Shown piece after piece: positions 16,994-24,744 of a DNA stretch of 64,000 bases. Source of the stretch: Arthrobacter sp. PGP41 (lineage in GTDB: Bacteria; Actinomycetota; Actinomycetes; Actinomycetales; Micrococcaceae); assembly GCF_002953935.1 (NCBI RefSeq), contig NZ_CP026514.1, positions 992,001-1,056,000 of the forward strand. The letters run 5' to 3'. The position numbers were made by a program, and so were the translations under genes. Below the pieces are notes generated by a model. The model was given only the letters and a program-made list of their open reading frames with translations, did no database searches and was not told where the DNA came from. Every line of letters begins with the position of its first letter. The stretch's first letter is position 1.

Positions 16994-18003
16994 CCTTGGC
17001 ACCTGAAGGCCGGAAGCTTTTGCGCGTTGAGCAGCGTAACTCCGCTGTCCCGGTGGAGCGGAAGCCGGAGTGGATCAAGGCGAAGGTGCAGATGGGGCCG
17101 GAGTTCGTCCAGCTCAAGAACCTGGTGAAGAAAGAGGGCCTGCACACGGTGTGTGAGGAGGCCGGCTGCCCCAACATTTTTGAGTGCTGGGAGGACAAGG
17201 AAGCCACGTTCCTGATCGGCGGGTCCGAGTGCACCCGGCGGTGTGATTTCTGCCAGATCGATACCGGCAAGCCGTCCCCGGTGGACATGTTCGAACCCAC
17301 CAAGGTGGCCCGCTCCGTGCAGGCCATGCAGCTCCGGTACGCCACCGTCACCGGGGTGGCCCGCGACGACCTCGCCGACGAGGGCGTGTGGCTCTACGCC
17401 GAGACGGTCCGGAAGATCCACGAACTGAACCCCGGCACCGGCGTCGAACTTTTGATCCCGGACTTCTCCGGCAAACCCGAACACATCAAGGCGATCTGCG
17501 ACTCCGCCCCCGAGGTGTTCGCCCACAACGTGGAGACCGTGCCCCGGATTTTCAAGCGGATCCGGCCCGCGTTCCGCTACGAGCGGTCCCTGGATGTGAT
17601 CACGCAGGGCCGGAACCTGGGCATGGTGACCAAGTCCAACCTGATTCTGGGCATGGGCGAAACCCGCGAGGAGATCTCCGAAGCCCTCCGGGACCTGCAC
17701 GGGGCAGGTTGCGACCTGATCACCATCACCCAGTACCTGCGCCCGTCCGAGCGGCACCTGCCGGTGGACCGCTGGGTCAAGCCGCAGGAATTCGTGGACC
17801 TGCAGGACGAGGCCACGGAGATCGGGTTCCTGGGCGTCATGTCCGGCCCGCTGGTCCGCTCCTCCTACCGCGCCGGCCGGCTCTGGGCCACCGCAATGCG
17901 CAAAAAAGGCCGCGACATCCCCGCCGAACTCGCCCACATCGCCGACGGCATCCAGGACTCCGGCACCACCCGCCAGGAAGCCGCAACCCTCCTGGCCCGC
18001 TGA
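16990..18003 (+). CDS. lipA: lipoyl synthase
   Basis: A 337-residue radical-SAM enzyme that inserts two sulfurs into octanoyl groups. The auxiliary cluster ligands are Cys55, Cys60, Cys66 ([12 protein letters not shown]) and the SAM cluster is Cys81, 85, 88 (CTRRCDFC). The C-terminal RSSYRAG carries the serine ligand expected for LipA. ATG 16990 overlaps the dehydrogenase stop (ATGA). It is not next to lipB, the usual partner; here it follows polyol genes and a ligase-like gene, so it is likely an additional, dedicated copy. Confidence 0.95.
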   Translation: MTLAPEGRKLLRVEQRNSAVPVERKPEWIKAKVQMGPEFVQLKNLVKKEGLHTVCEEAGCPNIFECWEDKEATFLIGGSECTRRCDFCQIDTGKPSPVDMFEPTKVARSVQAMQLRYATVTGVARDDLADEGVWLYAETVRKIHELNPGTGVELLIPDFSGKPEHIKAICDSAPEVFAHNVETVPRIFKRIRPAFRYERSLDVITQGRNLGMVTKSNLILGMGETREEISEALRDLHGAGCDLITITQYLRPSERHLPVDRWVKPQEFVDLQDEATEIGFLGVMSGPLVRSSYRAGRLWATAMRKKGRDIPAELAHIADGIQDSGTTRQEAATLLAR

Positions 18004-18073
18004 AACCACATCGCCTCGCCGCCGACCTGTTCCGGCTTCCCGGCCGGGGCCCTGCAGAACCGAAAGAGGAAGC

Positions 18074-18949
18074 ATGATCCACCACGCCACCCAGCCTGCG
18101 GACCTGGCCGCCGACGTGCTGGTCCAGCTAAAACACTGGCCGGGCGCACCCTCCCTCGCCGTCGTGGGGCCCGAAGGGGTCCTGGGCTGCCATGACGAAG
18201 GACGCGTTTATCGGCTCGCTTCGGTGACCAAACTGCTCACTGCCCTTACCCTCCTCGTCGCCACAGAACAGGGGGACGCCTCGCTTGACGCTCCGGCCGG
18301 CCCCCCGAATTCCACCCTGCGCCACCTGCTGGCCCACGCCTCGGGCATTGGGTTCGAGGAGGAAAAGGTACGGGCTACGCCCGGGGCCAGGAGGATCTAC
18401 TCGAACCGGGGCATCGACCTGGCCGCAGAGTATCTCAGCGCGCAGACCGGCAGGCCCTTCGAAAGTGAGTTGAGCGAGCGGGTCCTGAAGCCGCTCGGCA
18501 TGGACCGGACATCGCTGGCCGGCCCGCCGTCCAAAGGAGGCATGGCACCCATCGGTGACATCGCCCGGCTTGCCCAGGAGCTCCTGCGGCCCCGCATCCT
18601 CACCAACTCCGTGGTGGACGCCCTGTCCTCAGTTGAGTTTCAGGGGCTGGCCGGGATACTGCCCGGATTCGGCCGCCATTGGGACAACTCCTGGGGCCTC
18701 GGCGCCGAGGTGCGCGGCACCAAGGAACCCCATTGGACGAGTCCGCATAATTCCCCCGTCACTTTCGGGCATTTCGGCATGGCAGGAAGTTTCCTCTGGG
18801 TGGACCGGGAAGCGGACTTGGCCTGCGCAGCCCTGTCCACCGTCGATTTTGGGCCCTGGGCCGCACGCCTGTGGCCGGAGACATCTTCCGCCGTCCTGAA
18901 GTGTTATCGGGACCGGTTCCCACACCCCACGCCAGCTTGCAGCAGCTAA
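18074..18949 (+). CDS. beta-lactamase-fold serine hydrolase
   Basis: A 291-residue protein with the class C beta-lactamase/esterase triad: SVTK (Ser50, Lys53), YSN (Tyr109-Asn111) and HFGMAGS in place of KTG near residue 235. No signal peptide is visible, so it is probably cytoplasmic and more likely an esterase or amidase than a resistance enzyme. AGAGGAAG precedes the ATG. It is 70 bases after lipA and is probably the last gene of the polyol operon. Confidence 0.85.
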   Translation: MIHHATQPADLAADVLVQLKHWPGAPSLAVVGPEGVLGCHDEGRVYRLASVTKLLTALTLLVATEQGDASLDAPAGPPNSTLRHLLAHASGIGFEEEKVRATPGARRIYSNRGIDLAAEYLSAQTGRPFESELSERVLKPLGMDRTSLAGPPSKGGMAPIGDIARLAQELLRPRILTNSVVDALSSVEFQGLAGILPGFGRHWDNSWGLGAEVRGTKEPHWTSPHNSPVTFGHFGMAGSFLWVDREADLACAALSTVDFGPWAARLWPETSSAVLKCYRDRFPHPTPACSS

Positions 18950-18961
18950 GTCCGGGCGCCG

Positions 18962-19021
18962 TTAGCCCGTCACCGCCCGCGTCGCCTTCATCCACTCGCT
19001 CAGCCATGGCGCCGCGCGTGG
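18962..19021 (-). pseudogene. trace of the C-terminal end of a ThDP-enzyme gene
   Basis: On the minus strand this stretch reads APWLSEWMKATRAVTG followed by a stop, matching the end of the intact ThDP enzyme at 30225-31883 (RAPWLSEWMKASQAAKAAVAG). The nucleotide match is about 28 bases with three differences around 18984-19012. An in-frame TAG lies just upstream, so nothing more of the gene remains. The short length leaves some chance of coincidence. Confidence 0.5.
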
Positions 19022-19039
19022 CTACCAGCGCGACGTAAC

Positions 19040-19552
19040 CTACCGGCGGGGGAGGCCGAGGTAGCGGGGCACCCGCTGTGCGTAGTCCGGGTAGGACTCC
19101 GGAAACAGCCCGGCGAGCGTGTCCTCTTCGCTCAGCACAAACCGGTGCTCCCCCAGCAGTTCCGCGGGCAGCAGCGCGAGGACCCAGGCTGACCCGGCCA
19201 TGGTTCCCGCGCCGAGCTGGATGATCCACCAGCCCACGTACATCGGGTGGCGGGTGACGGCATACGGGCCGGTGACCACCAGGTCCTCCGGCCGCTCCAG
19301 CTCGAACGGGCCGGCAGAGCGCCGCCGGCGTTCAGCCAGGGCCCAGGCATTCAGGCCGGCGCCAGTGATCACCAGTCCCGCCCCCACCATCCTGTGGACG
19401 GAACGGGGACCGGGGAGCGGCAGTGGGCGGAGCCTGGCGAGCGCAGCATCGAGTGCCATCGCGGCGACGACGGGCGCCGGCAGCGGAAGGTTTTCGTAGA
19501 CCGCCTTCACGCGTCCCGCCAGGATGCGTACGGAACCGACGCCGGCTTTCAT
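19040..19552 (-). CDS. isoprenylcysteine carboxyl methyltransferase-like membrane protein
   Basis: A 170-residue integral membrane protein with about four hydrophobic segments and the ICMT/PEMT-type motif VVTGPYAVTRHPMYVGWWI (around residue 100), followed by a conserved Glu-rich segment (LSEEDTLAGLFPESYPDYAQRVPRYL). Such enzymes use S-adenosylmethionine to methylate carboxyl or phospholipid head groups. ATG 19552 overlaps the serine-hydrolase stop (ATGA). A longer open frame to the right exists but is a shadow of that hydrolase. Last gene of a four-gene leftward operon. Confidence 0.82.
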   Translation of the reverse strand: MKAGVGSVRILAGRVKAVYENLPLPAPVVAAMALDAALARLRPLPLPGPRSVHRMVGAGLVITGAGLNAWALAERRRRSAGPFELERPEDLVVTGPYAVTRHPMYVGWWIIQLGAGTMAGSAWVLALLPAELLGEHRFVLSEEDTLAGLFPESYPDYAQRVPRYLGLPRR

Positions 19553-21144
19553 GGCTTCAGGGTACGCCGCGGGTCTCGGTGCAGCACCCTGCTGAGCAGC
19601 CAGACTGTCCGCGGGACAGGCCACAGGATGGCCAGCCCCAGCACCGGCACCAGCGAAACGCCCACGTCCGGGAACTGGCGGACGATGACCAGCAGGTCGG
19701 TGTCGAACCGGGCGGGCGCGTAGACGAGGCAGAGCCAGAGGGCGAAGGCGTCGAGTGCCAGCGCGGCGGCGGCCCACGCCAGGGGAGCCCAACGCCCACT
19801 GCGGACGAACCGCCGTCGTAAAAGCACCGAGAGGGACAGCCACAGGCTCAGCAGCTCCGCCAGCAGCAGCCCCAGCGAGACGGCCCAGCTGAACTGCTGC
19901 AGCCAGTCCTCGAAAACCACGGCGGGCACGGGGGAGCGCCCGTGGAGGATCCTTAGGATGTTCGTGTCGATGGCCTTCAGCCGGGACGGGGCTGCGGTGT
20001 CGTTGCCGTTGACGACCAGGGCCACGCCGAGCCCGGACTCCGGGACCATGGCCAGGTAGGTGTGGCTGTTGCCCCATTCCCCCTGGTGCTCCAGCAGCAG
20101 CGGCACGTCCCCGGCCGCCGGCGCCGGGGCAGCGGGGTCAACGGATTCCACGAGCGGCCGGGTGTACCAGCCCATGCCGTAGCCCTTCGCGCCGTCCACG
20201 GTGGTACGGGGCTCGAACATCGCCGCCACGCTCCCTGGCTCCAGGATGCGCGCTTCCCTGTGTCGGCCGCCGTCGAGCAGTGCGGCCAGCTCGCGGCCCA
20301 GGTCCTCGGCCGAGGCATACAGGGTGCTGGAGGGCATCCCCGCGGCTGGCGCCGGAACGTCGGTCCGGACCCAGAACGAGCTGAACCAGCGCGCATGGCC
20401 CTCGGCCGCGCTGTCCTCCCGGGCGGCGGCCGCCGTCGTATGGCTGTGCACCATTCCCAGCGGCGCGAAGACGTGCTGCTCCACATACTCCCCGAAGGGC
20501 TGGTTGGCGGCGGTCTGCACTAAGAGGCCCAGGACGTTGTAGTTGGCGCTGGCGTAGTGGAAACGCTGCCCCGGTTCGCCGGCCAGCGGGGAGCCGGCCA
20601 GTGCCCGGACTGATGCTTCGAGGGCGCTCGGGTCCTGGCTGAGGGAGGCCTCGAAGGCCGTGTCCCTCGAGGACATGCCGCTGGTCTGGTGGAGCAGGTG
20701 CCGGACCGTGATGGCCGGGGACCGGCGATCGTCCAGCGTGAACCAGGGCAGGTAGGTCCGCACCGGCTCATCCAGCCGCAGCCGCCCGGCCTCCACCTGC
20801 TGCATCACCGCGATGGCCGTCAGCGACTTGCTGGTGGAGGCCAGCAGCACCGGGGTCTGCGGCGTCATCGGCCGCCCGGCGGGGTCCGCCTTGCCGAAGG
20901 CGGCGGAGTGCACCTGCCTGCCGTCACGCACGACGGCGATCGCGGCACCGGGAATGCCGAGGGTTTCGAGCTGGTCGAGGAGGAAGGCGTCCACGGCGGC
21001 GTAGGCGTGTTGCGGATCGACGGTTTCCGTGGCGGCCGTGGCGGGAATGGTTGCGAGCGTCGCCGCGTGAGTGGCGCCAACGAGGGCCACGAGGCAGCAG
21101 AACAGGAACCAGCGCGGTGACCAGGATATTGTCCGCACGGTCAC
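19549..21144 (-). CDS. secreted/membrane-anchored beta-lactamase-family serine hydrolase
   Basis: A 531-residue protein with an N-terminal signal or anchor segment (residues 10-35), a class C beta-lactamase-type domain with STSK (Ser103, Lys106), YAS (Tyr197) and an HQGEW segment in place of KTG, and three or more C-terminal membrane segments (about 415-525). This layout (extracellular hydrolase plus C-terminal TM bundle) is typical of PbpE/D-aminopeptidase-like proteins acting on the cell envelope. GTG start overlaps the upstream gene's stop; its own stop overlaps the methyltransferase start. Confidence 0.88.
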   Translation of the reverse strand: MTVRTISWSPRWFLFCCLVALVGATHAATLATIPATAATETVDPQHAYAAVDAFLLDQLETLGIPGAAIAVVRDGRQVHSAAFGKADPAGRPMTPQTPVLLASTSKSLTAIAVMQQVEAGRLRLDEPVRTYLPWFTLDDRRSPAITVRHLLHQTSGMSSRDTAFEASLSQDPSALEASVRALAGSPLAGEPGQRFHYASANYNVLGLLVQTAANQPFGEYVEQHVFAPLGMVHSHTTAAAAREDSAAEGHARWFSSFWVRTDVPAPAAGMPSSTLYASAEDLGRELAALLDGGRHREARILEPGSVAAMFEPRTTVDGAKGYGMGWYTRPLVESVDPAAPAPAAGDVPLLLEHQGEWGNSHTYLAMVPESGLGVALVVNGNDTAAPSRLKAIDTNILRILHGRSPVPAVVFEDWLQQFSWAVSLGLLLAELLSLWLSLSVLLRRRFVRSGRWAPLAWAAAALALDAFALWLCLVYAPARFDTDLLVIVRQFPDVGVSLVPVLGLAILWPVPRTVWLLSRVLHRDPRRTLKP

Positions 21145-21623
21145 TGGCCGGGGGTAGGCGTAGCCCCGGCCTGCGGGGGACGGTCCTTAAGGAGCACCGT
21201 CCCTGCGATGATGCCCCCGGCTGCCAGGAGGGGTATCGGACTTTGCAGGATGGTGCCCAGGGCAGCCAACCCGGAGTCCGCGATGGGCCGTGATGCCGCA
21301 AAGAGGCACGCCGCGTCGCTGGCAAGCGCTGCCGCGTATCCGGCGATGAAACACACCACGAGCGCGGGGGTTCTGTAGTCCTTGGTGAACGCCCTGACTG
21401 CGGCGTCGTACGCGAGGTATTTGAGGCCAACGACGGTGGGAACGAAGGTCAGGACGAAGACAACGTCCACATCTTCGGGAAAATCGCTGAGGGACACGTT
21501 GGCGTTGCCCTGATAGACCCCGGCTGAATGGAACCACAGGCTGTAAAGCTGGATCCCGACCAGGAGCGCCGAGACCATGCCGTACCGCAGTGCCGTTCCG
21601 GCCCGCGTCATCCCCAGTGCCAT
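21141..21623 (-). CDS. four-TM membrane protein of unknown function
   Basis: A 160-residue protein with hydrophobic segments near residues 13-32, 53-72, 86-108 and 118-143. I do not recognise a family. ATG 21623 is 3 bases after the stop of the small gene upstream; its stop overlaps the hydrolase start. By position it is probably a partner of the envelope serine hydrolase. Confidence 0.75.
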   Translation of the reverse strand: MALGMTRAGTALRYGMVSALLVGIQLYSLWFHSAGVYQGNANVSLSDFPEDVDVVFVLTFVPTVVGLKYLAYDAAVRAFTKDYRTPALVVCFIAGYAAALASDAACLFAASRPIADSGLAALGTILQSPIPLLAAGGIIAGTVLLKDRPPQAGATPTPGQ

Positions 21624-21626
21624 GGC

Positions 21627-21740
21627 TCAGCCCAGCGCGGCGTCAGTCGAAAGCGAACCAACTGCAAAGACTGCAAGGACGAAGGCCAGCACCATCAGGC
21701 CGGTGGCGGACCGCACGTGAGCTTTCTTTGTGCTCCGCAT
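21627..21740 (-). CDS. 37-residue small membrane protein
   Basis: A short gene, ATG 21740 to TGA 21627, preceded by AGGGGGA at ideal spacing. The product starts MRSTKKAHVRSATG, then a single hydrophobic helix (LMVLAFVLAVFAV), then SLSTDAALG. It is 3 bases upstream of the four-TM gene and so leads a translationally linked set of four. The polar basic N-terminus suggests an N-in membrane orientation. Function unknown. Confidence 0.65.
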   Translation of the reverse strand: MRSTKKAHVRSATGLMVLAFVLAVFAVGSLSTDAALG

Positions 21741-21810
21741 TGAGTCCCCCTATGCAACCCAGTCCAAGGCAGCCGTCCATCTGCCCAAGCCAACCTTAGC
21801 GTCCGGCAGG

Positions 21811-21842
21811 GCAGTGACGTTCCTGAGCAGTGACGTTCCTGA
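21811..21842. repeat. perfect tandem duplication of a 16-bp unit
   Basis: The unit GCAGTGACGTTCCTGA occurs twice in direct succession (21811-21826 and 21827-21842) in the gap between two leftward genes. This looks like a slippage duplication; it may double a regulatory half-site. Confidence 0.95.
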
Positions 21843-21913
21843 GAACCGCTTAGGTGTCCACGGCGCTCCTCCATGTCAGCCACCATTGCGGAGGCCAGCT
21901 CCATGGGACCGTT

Positions 21914-22459
21914 TTACGTCTTCAGCTCGGCGGCGGCGAAGGACACTGTGAAGCGGGCGCACCAGATGCTGACAGAGGTGTAGTCTCCCAGCACTGTGGC
22001 TGCCGGGATGTCATAGTTCTGATCGCCCTTGTTGGCTTTGAGCGCGCCCAGGTCGAGGTAGGCGCCGTCATCGAACACATGCCAGCCCGCCAACCCTTCG
22101 ATCACCGGGGCATCGCTGAGCCACACCCGGAGGTCGGGGCCATCGGAGGTATTGAGGCCCTCAAGGCGGAGGATCCGGCTCCCGTCGGGAAGCTCGAGGA
22201 TCCGCACCGTTCCCGAGCTGGCGTGTTCATGGCTGATGAGCCGGCCTGTTGCCAGTTCACGTGGAACCGGGGCGGGCGCGGCGGGCGCGGGCGCTGCCGA
22301 GGGCCCAACCGATTCGGATGCAGGAGGGGCAGCAGCCGGCACATCCTCGATCACAGTTGAGCTGGTGAAGATGCGCCACGGCTGGAACAGGTATAGCCCC
22401 ACGGCAACCGCGATGACAGCCATGAGCGCCACAACCGGGATGACAACACGCCGTCTCAT
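21914..22459 (-). CDS. DM13-domain membrane-anchored protein
   Basis: A 181-residue protein with an N-terminal TM anchor (residues 5-26), a Pro/Ala-rich linker (40-67) and an extracellular DM13 domain (about 70-178: ISHEHASSGTVRILELPDGS, LRVWLSD, DLGALKANKGDQNYDIP, SVSIWCARFTVSF). DM13 domains are proposed to take part in redox/electron transfer, with the conserved Cys in the WC segment. Divergent from the phosphoesterase gene. Confidence 0.87.
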   Translation of the reverse strand: MRRRVVIPVVALMAVIAVAVGLYLFQPWRIFTSSTVIEDVPAAAPPASESVGPSAAPAPAAPAPVPRELATGRLISHEHASSGTVRILELPDGSRILRLEGLNTSDGPDLRVWLSDAPVIEGLAGWHVFDDGAYLDLGALKANKGDQNYDIPAATVLGDYTSVSIWCARFTVSFAAAELKT

Positions 22460-22581
22460 ACCACATCAACGTCCGGACCCACCGTGCCGTTCCGCGCCCG
22501 GAGGGCCACTCCAATGCGTCCTCCAGTACTCGTCCCGGTCCGAGTGGTTACGCGCCCTTCCCCTGCCTGTGACCTACCAGT

Positions 22582-22597
22582 GGGTAACCGTTTACCC
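22582..22597. promoter_or_regulatory. inverted repeat GGGTAA-N4-TTACCC, candidate operator
   Basis: A 6+6 palindrome with a 4-base centre, in the 204-base gap between the divergent DM13 and phosphoesterase genes, 67 bases before the latter's start. The layout resembles a dimeric repressor site. No regulator gene is adjacent. Confidence 0.45.
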
Positions 22598-22663
22598 GGT
22601 GCTGTGAGGGTGGACCTGCCGGCTGAAACCGCCGGCAGCATTCACTCAACCCGGAGGATCTTC

Positions 22664-24496
22664 GTGTACTTGATTGCCAGACCGTCCAAGTTCCATCCCG
22701 CCCGGCCCTTGGCCCTGACTGCCGGCACCTTGGCAGTCATTGGCGCGGCTTCCCTTCTCAACCCGTCCACCGGCAATGCCGTCGAGCCTGCCGTCGAGCC
22801 TGCCGACTGGGCTGCCACGGCATACCGCGGCAGCGTCAACGTAATCGAAGGACCGGACGAGAACCAGCAGGTGATCGACGGCGTCGCCTACGTGGACGAG
22901 GACCAGGACTCGGTGCAGGACGGCAACGAGCGGGGCCTCGCCGGGGTGACCGTATCCAACGGGCGTGACGTGGCAAAGACGGACAGCCAGGGCCGCTATG
23001 AGCTGCCTGCGTTCGACAACATGACCGTGTCCGTGACCCAGCCGCGCGGCTACCAGGTTCCGGTGGATGCGGACAACGTGGCCCAGTTCTTCTACCACCA
23101 CCTGCCCGCGGGTTCCCCGGAGCTGAAGTTCGGCGGCCTCGAGCCCACCGGACCGCTGCCTGACCAGGTGAACTTCCCGCTGGCTAAGAGCGGCCTGACC
23201 CAGTCGCCGGAGCAGCACTGCGTCATCGGCGGCGACGTCCAGACCTACGACCAGGACGAGGTGGAGTACGCCCGCACCGGCGCCTTCACCGACCTCGCCG
23301 CTCGCACGGACTACGCAGGCTGCGGCGCGCTGTTCATCGGCGACGTGGTGGGCGATGACCTCTCGCTGTATCCGCAGACCCGGGAGCTGGCGGGCATGCT
23401 GAACGGCCCGGCACGCTTCCTGCCCGGCAACCACGACCTCGACTTCGATGCCACCAGCAGCGAGCACACGTTCGATACGTTCAGGGCCAAGCTCGGCCCG
23501 GAGTACTACTCCTACGACGCCGGCAAGGCCCACGTCGTCGCGCTGAACACCGTGGAATTCCCCACCAAGCAGCCGGCCGCCAAGGGCGACTACACCGGTT
23601 CGCTGGATGAGCGGCAGCTTGAATGGCTGCGCAACGACATTGCCCAGGTGCCGGAGAACCAGCTGATTGTCCTGGCCGCCCACATTCCGCTGCTGGATTA
23701 CGCGGACCAGGGCAGCAGCAAGCACCAGGTGGCGCAGGTCAAGGAGGTCTACGAGATCCTCGAAGGCCGCGAGGTGGTGGCGCTCGGCGGGCACACCCAC
23801 AGCATCGAGAACCTTCGCGAAGGCGACTCCCTGGCGGGCTGGTCCGAGCTGTTCGGCATCGACGCCCTGCCGTTCACCCACATCACCGCCGGCGCCATTT
23901 CCGGCGACTGGTACTCCGGACGCCAGACCGCTGAAGGCTACCCGCTCGCGTACCAGCGCGATGGCGGCCTGCCGGGAGTGCTGACCCTGGACATCAAGAA
24001 CACCGAGTTCCAGGAGCGCTTCTCCGTCCGCGGCGAGGACGAGTCACTGCAGATGTCCCTGGGCCTGAACACCCCGCGCTACCGCGAGTGGTACGCCCGG
24101 AACCTCGCCAACAAGGGCAGCGCCCCCGCGTTCGCTGATCCGATGACGGTTTCCCGTGAGGACCTGGTCAACACCACATGGCTGACCACCAACTTCTGGA
24201 TGGGCAGCACCGGCTCCGCAGTGAAGGTCCAGCTTGACGGCGGCGAGACGGTTGAGGCGGTACGTACCCAACAGATGCAGGGCGAAGGCCAGTTGGCCGG
24301 TGCTGAGTACTCTGACCCGGTGGCCGTCCAGGAGCAGTTGGTCAACGGCGGAAGCCTGGCCGACCGCATGATGCACCTGTGGCGGCTGCAGCTGCCCGCG
24401 GACCTGGCAGCAGGCGAGCACACGGCCACGGTCACTGCCACTGATGTCTACGGCCGGACGTTCACGGAGACCCTGGCGTTCCGGGTCGCCGGATAG
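22664..24496 (+). CDS. secreted calcineurin-like phosphoesterase
   Basis: A 610-residue protein. GTG 22664 follows GGAGG by 6 bases; the earlier frame is untranslated. N-terminal Sec signal (about 15-45, ending near NAVEPA), an N-terminal beta-sandwich (YVDEDQDSVQDGNERGLAGVTV..GRYELP), a central metallophosphoesterase core with FIGDVVGDD, LPGNHDLDF and GGHTHS, and a C-terminal beta domain. The metal ligands in the D, GNH(D/E) and GHxH motifs are present. It probably releases phosphate from extracellular phosphoesters. A terminator follows. Confidence 0.9.
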   Translation: MYLIARPSKFHPARPLALTAGTLAVIGAASLLNPSTGNAVEPAVEPADWAATAYRGSVNVIEGPDENQQVIDGVAYVDEDQDSVQDGNERGLAGVTVSNGRDVAKTDSQGRYELPAFDNMTVSVTQPRGYQVPVDADNVAQFFYHHLPAGSPELKFGGLEPTGPLPDQVNFPLAKSGLTQSPEQHCVIGGDVQTYDQDEVEYARTGAFTDLAARTDYAGCGALFIGDVVGDDLSLYPQTRELAGMLNGPARFLPGNHDLDFDATSSEHTFDTFRAKLGPEYYSYDAGKAHVVALNTVEFPTKQPAAKGDYTGSLDERQLEWLRNDIAQVPENQLIVLAAHIPLLDYADQGSSKHQVAQVKEVYEILEGREVVALGGHTHSIENLREGDSLAGWSELFGIDALPFTHITAGAISGDWYSGRQTAEGYPLAYQRDGGLPGVLTLDIKNTEFQERFSVRGEDESLQMSLGLNTPRYREWYARNLANKGSAPAFADPMTVSREDLVNTTWLTTNFWMGSTGSAVKVQLDGGETVEAVRTQQMQGEGQLAGAEYSDPVAVQEQLVNGGSLADRMMHLWRLQLPADLAAGEHTATVTATDVYGRTFTETLAFRVAG

Positions 24497-24527
24497 CGGT
24501 TACACGCAGCACCGCGGCTTAGCAGAG

Positions 24528-24568
24528 AGAGAAAGGCCCTGGCACGGTTCGTGCCAGGGCTTTTCTCT
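24528..24568 (+). terminator. Rho-independent terminator of the phosphoesterase gene
   Basis: An 18-bp stem (24528-24545 with 24551-24568, one G-U position), 5-base loop and TTTT in the right arm. It begins 31 bases after the stop. Confidence 0.88.
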
Positions 24569-24744
24569 GTCTGGACTCACGACGGCGGCGCCTGCGTTGG
24601 GCGCGGCAGGCAATCTCCGTGCACGGTAGGGCCAGCCCACGCGGCGGGCAGGCGTGCTCCGCATGGCGCGCGGCGCCGTCGTGCTTGCCCGTAAACCAAG
24701 CCTCAGCACATGGTTGGAGCACCTTGACTTGAACACGTGGCCCA

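Noticed and set aside
19553..20077. N-terminal extension of the methyltransferase-like gene
   Set aside because: It is the shadow of the serine hydrolase in another frame; the ATGA overlap at 19549-19552 gives the real start.
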